Source: Neolewinella maritima
GTDB taxonomy: Bacteria; Bacteroidota; Bacteroidia; Chitinophagales; Saprospiraceae
Reading direction: 5' to 3'
NCBI RefSeq assembly: GCF_923081025.1
Contig: NZ_CAKLPZ010000001.1
Coordinates: 682,001-746,000 of the forward strand
Length of the DNA stretch: 64,000 nucleotides
Within the stretch, counting starts at the first letter, position 1. Each line of letters starts with the position of its first letter. A model generated the notes under the pieces. It saw only the letters and a program-made list of their open reading frames with translations. It was not told the origin of the DNA and made no database searches. This document shows positions 49,701-54,254 of the stretch, in pieces. Both the position numbers and the translations under genes were made by a program.

Positions 49701-50766
49701 ACGGGGCATCCACCATCGTGAAGCCGATGCCCTGACCGTTGCGGTCGTAGATGCCGTTCTCGTCCCCGTTGAATGAAAACTTGAGGGGCAGAGCTACCGC
49801 AACGTCCTCACAGGGGAGGATACTGATGGGCGGACAGCCACTGACTACCGGGGCGGCATCCACAACCAATGAAATAGTCTCGCTGCTGGATAGCTCGCCG
49901 TCGCTGACTGTCACGACAATACCTGCATACGTGCCTGCCTCTCCTACGGATGGTGCGACGCGCAGGGTAGCGGTCCGATCTCCGTTATCGGTCAGGCTGG
50001 CAAAAGCGGGTAGTGCGGCACTTGCCGAGAATGTCAGCCGATCGTCCGTATCCTCATCCGTTGCCCGCAGGGTGATGGTGGTCACTTCGCCTTCCGTGGT
50101 GGCTACGTCACCGATCTGCTCCAGTACGGGCGCGTTGTTCGTGGGGGCTACGGGGCCGTCGGGTGCGACCTGCTCGTAGTCCAGCACCACGCGTACCGTA
50201 CCGAGGGTGCCGGTGATGTCAGCATCATACGTAGTGTTGCGGTACAGCGAACTGAGGATAGGCTGTCCCCACACGAAGTGGTAGCCGATCTCCGTCCAGT
50301 CGTTGTCCTCTGCCGTAGGGGTGGGGGAGAGCGTCCAGCTGTACGTCACGGCAAACGAACCGTCCCACACACCGCGAATGATGAGCTGCTGGGGCTGCCC
50401 GAAGGGCACCCGGCGTTCTACGCCGTTGTCCGCCAGGTCCGTGGCCCGCACTTCTACGAATACCGCGTCGCCCCGCCGGACCAGCTGTGGATAAACCCAC
50501 TGGTCTCCGCTGATCTGATCGTCCATCAGTAGGCCCGTAAGGATACGGTCGGTCCAGGAGCTACTGATCGCGTCGATTTGGAAGGCGGTACTGAAGTAGT
50601 AGGGCTGCCCGGCCTGGAGGGTGATGGCTTGCTCCGCGGTACTGGCCTCGGCTACTTCCATAAGGAAGGGAATGCCACTGGCGGAAACGGAAAGCTGCGC
50701 GTTGGCCTGCTGAAACGTCAGCATTAGGCTTACCACGAGCACAGAGGCTAGGTAAAAATTCTTCAT
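37786..50766 (-). CDS. Giant T9SS-sorted protein E (4326 residues), paralogue of A and D
   Basis: Order: signal peptide (1-23); jelly-roll related to the gene D N-terminus but about 50 residues shorter (24-205); Ig (205-305); LamG-like (310-585); Big_5 (592-702); sugar-dehydrogenase-like propeller (709-1175; LPRSRRDHLTN, GIRNAFDLVW); two choice-of-anchor-D + EPxLQ pairs (1180-1470, 1479-1776); BACON-like (1779-1872); malectin (1875-2049); OmpL47-like (2052-2144); RIEN/PGT module (2149-2482); putative Ig; SprB-like Ig-type repeats (2591-2834); MopE repeat (2834-2904); malectin (2906-3062); PKD; then three cycles of thrombospondin-3 repeat, CBM and PKD (3149-4224); T9SS type A domain (4244-4326, VALFPNPAREQLTV ... 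KQFVKLR). The order of the middle block equals that of A and D, so these three share one ancestor. Predicted surface-exposed, Ca2+-stabilised and glycan-binding. Confidence 0.93.
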   Translation of the reverse strand: MKNFYLASVLVVSLMLTFQQANAQLSVSASGIPFLMEVAEASTAEQAITLQAGQPYYFSTAFQIDAISSSWTDRILTGLLMDDQISGDQWVYPQLVRRGDAVFVEVRATDLADNGVERRVPFGQPQQLIIRGVWDGSFAVTYSWTLSPTPTAEDNDWTEIGYHFVWGQPILSSLYRNTTYDADITGTLGTVRVVLDYEQVAPDGPVAPTNNAPVLEQIGDVATTEGEVTTITLRATDEDTDDRLTFSASAALPAFASLTDNGDRTATLRVAPSVGEAGTYAGIVVTVSDGELSSSETISLVVDAAPVVSGCPPISILPCEDVAVALPLKFSFNGDENGIYDRNGQGIGFTMVDAPSNNLFPATPTNPNVPGMEPSLLTVVGGKLVVTSTKGINYQRPAVSANTNSQVNALGVGISAPARAFAVSVDLTQPNFDASAGANSQQGGLWYGLGEDNYIKLVAIKSASGLQRIQLMVETIDPTDATAVVLSSLTTEEFASTAQVLRLELVLNPVARTVAATYVVNSGTAIPVTEDGVGTLAVPVSFITGTDHDGQAGTPRLSYAGVFTSHRNAAAADAIDFAFDNFAIGEVASSGVPRVTAVLPRDGAVGVSPSTSVSANELFLPNGRNGVFGVDNSTISPQTVRLFKLPSNTAVPATTNGTGGGDAINLTPLFPLEANTTYRFEVDGVKDLTGVAFAAFSSTFTTSTGVTGGGGDLDAVSFTSGGKVATQARYTSLEIGPDGRLYGLSIDGVVDRFDVADDGTLSGKTSITTLTDTYGSRSAVGFTFSPDATADKLLAFVSHCSGGLTNAPAWDGKISQLSGPDLGTEQLVVTNLPRSRRDHLTNSITFREGQPNVLYFLQGSNTAGGAPDNAWGNRLERLLSAASLRLDLNKLPQNTWPLNAKTTMSAAAINAADTNSPTLGSGTGTYRENNQTFPDDGTYNPYFRDAPLTLYATGIRNAFDLVWHSNGQLYIPTNGTNGGSNSPASVDGTRRPDGTVYRYDDAAGRYPAIPAVTGNNTQRDYLFRVDPASTIGFYGHPNPLRGEFVLNGGTGEVSTYPTGILPDVNFRGPAFNFEFNKSPNGVIEYRSNAENGNLRGALLVCRYSGGSDIMALLPDGPNGDIATVKVGIPGFTGFTDPLDIVEDVRTGNLYVSDFGTQSITLLRPSNQATRRPFLTVDKTRILAEEIVSAPSGKQTTVFLTNSGNAVLEGATATITGANAADFTLTMGNFPASLGVNSTTSVQVSFTPSTAGAKVATLTFAGTNAEPVVVALRGLGKKGLGGSNEPSLQQILDTYGLPVQVGDQNPATTALDLAAGKTYDDLLGDELSLQQFQRAGNGNVTVEVLAVYGPEANDPIVSFGWYDGNATNSNELFSVRNDVAGNGQTVTPRVSGNLSFNPGVATFGFYSRWPYFNNRTLYSEDALNTFSGALPHHVRVYQVPGEENAYIVATEEHINTPDYQDIVVLVRNVAPAGAPLATASPEELLFEATVNTEGKQTDTKTVTITNAGQTELLIGEVRLTGPYADQFSVTGPSNNSLAPAAAQDYTVTYTPDLNQDNLGYQGAELSIETNGVTDGNFRIGLHALKKAGFEGGQEPALQAVVNTLGLGIDVGWTTLTTTTAATVQGQEVIAPLFAAAGSGPVGIASVARYSPAETLPFGVYTNAGGTVTTTQVGVQAGGIVNAQTLYPRLASGSSSFTAPAAPFGVYVESKTFNRINYTQDELNTGIAHRSRVYPVRDRSGQLVENSYLVCFEDATNGDYQDYVFLLTNVKPAGAGAQVLSFAPARIDLEAARGQVSAPARTQLIASVAPVGTPIRLTSDADWVVLPTDVRIGEPLTFAANAYTLADGTYTATVTATASGYAPAKLAVTATVSGTVIVAARINFQDNTFTPPAGYLADVGEAYGIRPGGKTYGWINPDTKQPQDNLISARGAARGVTNTSTTEDKLLRSFAMLDQIDLSPRAPRDWEIEVPNGTYRVEVTAGDPQYYNSLHFLRAEGVVLIKNFVPTATDVYRTASATVRVLDGKLTIDDTGAYNTGNSKIVALSYTKIDGATALPTIIADVSGFQTASGAYAGEATVTLRAQDESGSGIQSLGYSVNGAAFVAYSAPINLQLPVGTSSADYRLVARATDGNGNTATKEITLRLERATGAVLRIENMTKLPGTSRGFPAEDYFSFHYNNVVKLYDGERPRVHDSNVMRIHNDGTAPLRITALTSTDESLFTISGLNVAAGGLEIAPGSYADATVTFVARDLAGAKLILREQLVLTSNADNPAAAKVTFSGSYSQFIEGGNEITTQQVFDVFGFQTTMGRDENNQLVTNPSSDYPTYDRVDSGKEGSLILSPYFVQADASKPVQMIHIGSFQGYSTPTAQLQNASNQTVGGMNYGMGRLWFQSILPKSSNTSTILAGDRTDRITEPFQIRIAGYRSTGGTSRNTLKNEILGIRVYKVIDHHGNVIPNDYIVLHDYIGTGCAAGSGNCDWQDNAAYLTNVRPFNTPSASAIADVRVDPGVVRSYGVATAFDKGYAGNDLTYSATLSNGTPLPKWIELDGRTAEFVINAPYSAASTSSTVRVTATDLNGLMTSSTFRLIVASSDLDCAISANADGQTKTIFCEGGSVQLNGRTSTGVYKWTGPNGFTSAAANPVVSVPGVYTLTSETLLYGTCPGTSSVTVNTDYGNAPSLRIAAATSTLTCSVGSIELTAVSGALSPSYYWYDGDRLIGTGRRQVVTRAGNYRISAVGTDGCTATSSIIITENLTPALPGTGGDIAVCRFEAGFSLYAQLLTFGGSPQLGGQWTLYGSPVPDAFDPATASSGVYTYTVGGANASCTKASSTLIVVITEAARYYRDADGDGFGNMDAAKLLCAPEDGFVSNASDCDDADPSVHPGAAELCDGKDNDCDGTVDEGDACTGSATAIRINAGGPTTDNQGSTFRADQYFLDGNSYLNANNSLPAIYQTERTAGSPYVLRYALPLADGAYTVRLHFAEIYWGAIGAGGTGRRIFDVRLEGQLVQDNYDIIADVGSLTAVVKEYRVTMTDGTLNLRLDASSGVGGVNQPKLSALEILPLGGGTGPNTAPVAIATASPQSGPAPLSVNLDGTTSYDDGGIASYAWQWTGGSATGPSARVNFREGMYAVTLTVTDQQGLTGTDVVNLTVGRNILDNDGDGVEDSADNCPFVANPDQQLPRFYADGDRDGYGDPATFVEACTAPAGYVDNALDNCPSVYSLDLTDTDEDGIGDVCDEDSDNDGVRDADDCDPRDARIGAAKLYYADQDGDGFGDPAQAVLACTVPTGYVLDNTDNCPAQSNPDQVDTNGNGRGDVCDGAVAAKSSFWLEAECARVGSVWTVRTDATASGSKYVDALGNTDLNNVPADQPANHVTFVIDQAEAGVYNLFARISAANGDSDSYWVRVNNGAWYKWSGGIVVDNTFHWNKMRVSVDLLAGANSIDFAWREGPARLDKLHLTKGATVPTLLGEEATNCGTRTNQPPVARATATPTEGAAPLRVSLDAKGSFDTDGTIATYAWNWAGGSTTGATASATFPAGTYTVTLTVIDQQGGAGTTQLSIRSLNPNADTDGDGIIDAEDNCPLTANPDQVIPTFYADRDGDGLGNPAESVQACVQPAGFVSNQRDNCPTLNSSDLTDTDEDGLGDACDPDDDNDGIADAEDCAPLDATIGRGTRYYRDQDDDGFGDPASSLRSCSAVAGYVLNNTDNCPLTANPGQEDSDGNGIGDACEGVTYTKSVFWLEAECGIVGSAWTNFTDATASGETYVASPGNNTLGAPPADTDANRVRFIVADTEAGSYNLFARISALNGDTDSYWVRVNNGAWYKWSGGIQTTNTFNWNRMRELVVLKQGSNVVDFAWREGGAKLDKLHLKLDATLPSGLGSLADNCGVAVNAPPVARASSSVSEGASPLSVQLDGSRSSDPDGSIESYAWTWAGGSASGATPRVSFTTGTYTVRLTVTDDQGATGTSQLTITAFDPTQDTDGDGVADAEDNCPTVANPDQQLFTYYADFDGDGLGDPADAVQACEQPADFVANADDNCPANYSLDTTDSDGDGIGDACDNFDGASTDFSLEAECARIGSGWRIQQAADASGGRFTNFIGAADYNATSVGDPGQQLNFDVTVNEAATFYLFLRLDAPDGARNSLWVRIDDGKWLKFWKGSDGKQILTTGFEWRKVSDDAAPVSFALSAGAHTITVANREPGTLVDKVLLSNLDARPTGTGLAATNCSTAKALTTAATLQRSEPTDVEDLHVALFPNPAREQLTVDLRSGYTGRVEVIITDATGRRVKQFFVDKTSELHRMRLEVSVLTSGMYQLQVIEDDRQVIKQFVKLR

Positions 50767-50768
50767 CT

Positions 50769-50776
50769 GTGTTGTT
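50769..50776 (-). promoter_or_regulatory. Shared leader box AACAACAC, gene E
   Basis: Minus-strand CACTATAACAACACAG ends directly before the ATG at 50766. The CACT and AACAACAC parts match the gene A and C copies. Confidence 0.45.
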
Positions 50777-51152
50777 ATAGTGTCGTACTGGCACGGACCA
50801 GCAAATGCGTAAAAATCTTCAGGCCAGGTATAAATTCACCGCTACCCTACACGCGCGGGGCGAGTAGGGGCAATAGGGTAAATCAATAGGTCAGGCTAAA
50901 GAAACAGGTGTGTATGTAAAGGGCGATCAGCCGGCCAGGGCGGATCGCTGGTTTTTATAACTGTAGGTCATGGGGATTATCCTAAGCTGAAAAGTTGGGA
51001 TAACGTAAGCTAAAACTCAAATGTAGGCACAAGATAACATGATTTGGTGAATGTGTATACGATCCTCCCCAAAATGAGAAAATCTTAACGCTTAACCCCC
51101 AAGGAGGAGGCAATCGTTGTAGCTACATACGTTGTTCTACCCGCCTGCGGAT
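50777..51152. other. Intergenic region between tyrS and gene E
   Basis: No coding sequence. A hairpin with 6-bp outer stem GCGATC / GATCGC lies at 50923-50948 and is followed by GGTTTTT in the plus direction; in the minus direction (tyrS) its tail is only CCTTTAC. It may end tyrS transcription weakly or be a bidirectional structure. The gene E promoter should also lie here; GCATTTGC around 50803-50810 (minus strand) is the nearest -7-like sequence. Confidence 0.4.
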
Positions 51153-52448
51153 TCATGTTACTACAAATAAGTAACGCTTCTTCTTCCCGTTTTCCACCAT
51201 CAGGTAGGTGTCGTGCAGCAGTTCGGAGGCGCTCACCTGCCGCTCTACATCACTCACCTTGTCCTTATTGATGGCGATCGCGTTGCCCTGCACCGCTCGC
51301 TTAGCCTCACTCTTACTGCCTACCACGTCGCTGTGCTCCGAGAGCAGCTCCAGCAGGCCGGTAGGTAGTACCCCGCGATCGATGGGAAAAGTGGGTATGT
51401 TACCCTGTAGGGCACGGAATGCCCTGGCGTCGAGGGCCCGCAGGTCATCCGCCGTAGCGCCCCGTCCGTACAGGATGTTCGTGACCCGCTCGGCCGTAGC
51501 CAGTCCCTCCGCCCCGTGAATGCGCTCGGTAAGCTCGGCGGCCAGGGCGGTCTTGATGGCCGTCACCTCCCGGTACCGGTCTTCCCCACCCAGGTGGGCA
51601 GCTACGGTAGCGCAGTCCGCCAGTATCGCCTCCTTAGGTTGCAGGGAAAAGTACTTCAGGTAAGTCGCCACGTCCGCATCATCGGCCCGCAGCCAGAACT
51701 GGTAGAAGTCGTACGGACTCGTCAGCTCCTCATCCAACCACACGTTACCCTCCGCGCTCTTGCCGAACTTGCTGCCGTCGGCCTTAGTGAGCAGGGGGGT
51801 AGTGACCGCAAAGGCCTTTCCCTCCAGGTTGCGCCGCACGAATTCCGTGCCGCTGGTGATGTTGCCCCACTGGTCGGAGCCGCCCATCTGCACCGTCACC
51901 CCGTGATCCGCGTACAGCCGCTGAAAGTCATAGCCCTGCAGCAGCTGGTAGCTAAACTCGGTGAACGACATCCCCGATTCCAGCCGGTTCTGCACGCTGT
52001 CCTTGCTCATCATGTAGCTGATGGTCAGGGTCTTGCCTACGTCACGCAGGAAGTCCAGCACGTTCATGTCCCGGTAGAAGTCGTAGTTGTTCACCACCTG
52101 CGCACCGGCGCCCCCGCCCGTCTGTAGCAGCCGTTCCATCTGCGCCCGCTGGTGACTCAGATTGTGGTCCAGCTCCTCATACGTCTTCAGTTCGCGCTCC
52201 TTGTCCTTGCCACTGGGGTCACCAATGCGTCCGGTCGCCCCGCCGAAGAGCACCACCGCCTCGTGCCCCGCCCGCGTCCAGTGCAGCAGCAGCATCACCT
52301 GTACGTAGTTGCCGATCGTGAGCGACGGCGCCGTAGGGTCAAAGCCGATGTAGGCCCGGCGGGGCCCCTCCTGCATATGCTCACGGATACCGGGGGTGAG
52401 CTGGTGCAGCATGCCGCGCCACTCGAGTTCGTCAATAAAGTTTGTCAT
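51153..52448 (-). CDS. tyrS: Tyrosyl-tRNA synthetase
   Basis: 431 residues, normal length for the TyrRS-I type. It charges tRNA-Tyr with tyrosine in the cytoplasm. The class I signature is PTAPSLTIGNY near residues 34-44 (HIGH position) and SKFGKS near residue 231 (KMSKS position). The substrate pocket motif GYDFQRLY and QMGGSDQWGN are present, and an S4-like RNA-binding domain ends the protein (SKSEAKRAVQGNAIAIN). The ATG at 52448 touches the first unit of the REP-like array, so its whole leader is made of that repeat; no Shine-Dalgarno site is visible. Confidence 0.97.
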   Translation of the reverse strand: MTNFIDELEWRGMLHQLTPGIREHMQEGPRRAYIGFDPTAPSLTIGNYVQVMLLLHWTRAGHEAVVLFGGATGRIGDPSGKDKERELKTYEELDHNLSHQRAQMERLLQTGGGAGAQVVNNYDFYRDMNVLDFLRDVGKTLTISYMMSKDSVQNRLESGMSFTEFSYQLLQGYDFQRLYADHGVTVQMGGSDQWGNITSGTEFVRRNLEGKAFAVTTPLLTKADGSKFGKSAEGNVWLDEELTSPYDFYQFWLRADDADVATYLKYFSLQPKEAILADCATVAAHLGGEDRYREVTAIKTALAAELTERIHGAEGLATAERVTNILYGRGATADDLRALDARAFRALQGNIPTFPIDRGVLPTGLLELLSEHSDVVGSKSEAKRAVQGNAIAINKDKVSDVERQVSASELLHDTYLMVENGKKKRYLFVVT

Positions 52449-52541
52449 TAGATCGCTTCGCTCGTTAGGGGTTAGATCGCCTTCGGCTCGTTAGATCGCT
52501 TCGCTCATTAGATCGCTTCGCTCGTTAGATCGCTTCGCTCG
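52448..52541. repeat. REP-like hairpin array 1 (five units)
   Basis: Units of TTAGATCGCTTCGCTCG at 52448-52464, 52491-52507, 52508-52524 and 52525-52541, plus a variant with extended stem (TTAGATCGCCTTCGGCTCG) at 52472-52490 after a 7-bp TTAGGGG spacer. Each has a TTAG head followed by a small hairpin; the minus strand carries GCGAAGC, known as an unusually stable DNA mini-hairpin. The array begins at the tyrS start codon. Confidence 0.85.
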
Positions 52542-52633
52542 TTAGGTGGCTAGGCGATACGGCTCCGGAATACAGCAGGCGGGCGCGTACGCCAGTGCAA
52601 AGAACGTCACAAATGGCAAAGTGCACTATAGAG

Positions 52634-52667
52634 TTGGCATATGTCAACTGTACGAACTATACATTTC
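52634..52667 (+). promoter_or_regulatory. Candidate promoter of the LolC/E-type gene
   Basis: TTGG at 52634-52637, 22-bp spacer, TACATTTC at 52660-52667, close to the Bacteroidota TTG/TAnnTTTG type. The -33 part lies inside a near-perfect 16-bp palindrome (GTTGGCATATGTCAAC, 52633-52648), a possible operator. The start codon is at 52716. Confidence 0.4.
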
Positions 52668-52715
52668 ATATTTCCAGCAGAGCCCCTAACCAGCCGCAGG
52701 CTCTACCTTTACCCC

Positions 52716-54038
52716 ATGAACCTACCGCTCTTCCTAGCCCGCGGCGTCGCCAAGGGGGGCTCGCAGTCGATCAGCCGTACCATCATCGGGATCGCGGTAG
52801 TGGCCGTAGCGATCTCAATGGCGACCATGGTGCTGGCCAGCGCGCTGATCTCAGGCTTCAAAACGGAAATTTCGGTTAAGATCTTCGGCTTCTGGGGCCA
52901 CGTGCACATCACGGAGGAGAATGCGGCCAACGACATCATGCTCACCACGGAGTACCCCATCAGCACCGAGCAGGATTTCTACCCCAGTCTCGAGGAGCTC
53001 GGCCCCATCACCTACCGCGACTTCGAAGACCCCTTCGGCACCAACAGTACGGAGGAGCGCACCACCCAGGGCGGTATTCGCAATATTCAACCCTTCATTT
53101 TGCTGCCGGGCATCGTTTCGGTCTTTCAGGAAGGAGAGCAGCTGGCCGATACCGAACCGCTGATCCTGAAGGGGATCGACCAGGACTTCGCTTGGGAGGA
53201 TTTCGCCCAGTATATGGTAGAGGGCGACGCCCTAGAGGTGGTAAAGGACAGCACCTCCCGCGGCATCCTGATCTCCAACAGCACCTCGCGCCGACTCCAG
53301 ATCGGGGTGGGGGACCGGATCGACTTCGTGTACTTCAGTGGCCTGCGGGAAGAGAAGTCGCGGGCCTTCCGGGTACAGGGCATCTATAAGACCGGCCTGG
53401 AAGAGTACGACAGCAAGTTTGCCATCGTAGACATCAAGCAGCTGCGCCGCCTGCTCAACTGGCGCGACGATGAAGTCGGCGGCTTCGAAGTGATCCTGGA
53501 CGACATCGATGACCTGAACGCCTTCGCCAATTACATCCACTACGACGTACTACCACAGCACCTCTACGCCGACAGTATCCGCAATAAGCTGCGCGAGCTG
53601 TTCAACTGGCTTGATATCCAGGACTATAACGGCATCATCATCCTGATCCTCGTCGTACTCGTAGCCGTGATCAACATGATGACCGCCCTGCTCATCCTCA
53701 TTCTCGAGCGCACCAACATGATCGGCACCCTCAAAGCACTAGGCCAAGACAACTGGAGCATCCGCAAGATCTTCCTCTACTACGCCGGCTTCATCGTCAT
53801 CGTCGGTCTCCTGCTAGGCAACTTCGTCGGCCTCGGCCTGGCCTGGGCACAAAAGACCTTCGGCATCGTCAAGCTGGACGAAGAAAGCTACTACCTGGCC
53901 GTAGCCCCCATCAAGCTGGAATGGCTCACGATCCTGGGACTGAACCTCGGCACCTTCGTGATCACCCTAGCGTTTCTGGTACTGCCCTCCTACCTGGTCA
54001 CTCAGATCGATCCAGTTAAGGCTATTCGGTTTAAGTAG
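52716..54038 (+). CDS. LolC/LolE-type ABC transporter permease (FtsX family)
   Basis: 440 residues from the ATG at 52716; an in-frame upstream start at 52641 would add a leader with no family match, and the N-terminus MNLPLFLARGVAKGG is typical for Bacteroidota members. One N-terminal membrane helix (about residues 21-45), a periplasmic MacB-like domain (about 45-300), and three C-terminal helices (about 310-340, 360-385, 400-430) with the FtsX signature around ILERTNMIGTLKALG. Family role: inner-membrane part of a LolCDE-like machine that releases lipoproteins for transport to the outer membrane. No LolD ATPase gene lies next to it, so the ATPase is encoded elsewhere. The stop codon TAG is part of the first unit of the following REP-like array. 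Confidence 0.9.
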   Translation: MNLPLFLARGVAKGGSQSISRTIIGIAVVAVAISMATMVLASALISGFKTEISVKIFGFWGHVHITEENAANDIMLTTEYPISTEQDFYPSLEELGPITYRDFEDPFGTNSTEERTTQGGIRNIQPFILLPGIVSVFQEGEQLADTEPLILKGIDQDFAWEDFAQYMVEGDALEVVKDSTSRGILISNSTSRRLQIGVGDRIDFVYFSGLREEKSRAFRVQGIYKTGLEEYDSKFAIVDIKQLRRLLNWRDDEVGGFEVILDDIDDLNAFANYIHYDVLPQHLYADSIRNKLRELFNWLDIQDYNGIIILILVVLVAVINMMTALLILILERTNMIGTLKALGQDNWSIRKIFLYYAGFIVIVGLLLGNFVGLGLAWAQKTFGIVKLDEESYYLAVAPIKLEWLTILGLNLGTFVITLAFLVLPSYLVTQIDPVKAIRFK

Positions 54039-54254
54039 ATCGCTTCGCTCGTTAGATCGCTTCGCTCGTTAGATCGCTTCGCTCGTTAGATCGCTTCGCT
54101 CGTTAGATCGCTTCGCTCATTAGACTGCTTTCAGCAGGTAGACCGCTTCGCGGGTTAGACCCTCTACCCGCGAAGCGGTCTAACCCCGAAGGGTCTAACG
54201 AGCCGATAGGCGATCTAACCAGCCGAAGGCGTCTAACGAGCCGAAGGCGTCTAA
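54035..54254. repeat. REP-like hairpin array 2, forward then inverted units
   Basis: Forward units at 54035-54051, 54052-54068, 54069-54085, 54086-54102, 54103-54119, then variants at 54120-54137 (CTGCT-TTC-AGCAG stem) and 54138-54154 (CCGC-TTC-GCGG stem). Inverted units follow at 54167-54183, 54184-54198, 54199-54218, 54219-54236 and 54237-54254. Stem sequences change on both sides together while the triloop stays TTC or GAA in most units (GATA in one). Both outer units provide stop codons for the flanking convergent genes. Confidence 0.85.
54141..54180. terminator. Large hairpin at the inversion point of array 2, possible bidirectional terminator
   Basis: Perfect 15-bp stem GACCGCTTCGCGGGT / ACCCGCGAAGCGGTC around a 10-nt loop, between two convergent genes. 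No T-tract follows on either side, so termination would be of a non-standard kind. Confidence 0.4.

Noticed and set aside
52448-52541. T-box or other tRNA-sensing riboswitch in the tyrS leader
   Set aside because: The leader consists of REP-like units; no T-box sequence, specifier loop or antiterminator was seen.
52595-52715. Longer N-terminus for the LolC/E-type protein from 52641
   Set aside because: The added residues precede a typical family start (MNLPLFLARGVA) and would overlap the candidate promoter.
52448-54254. CRISPR array
   Set aside because: Units follow each other with no unique spacers of constant length, stems vary, and no cas genes are near. REP-like elements fit better.
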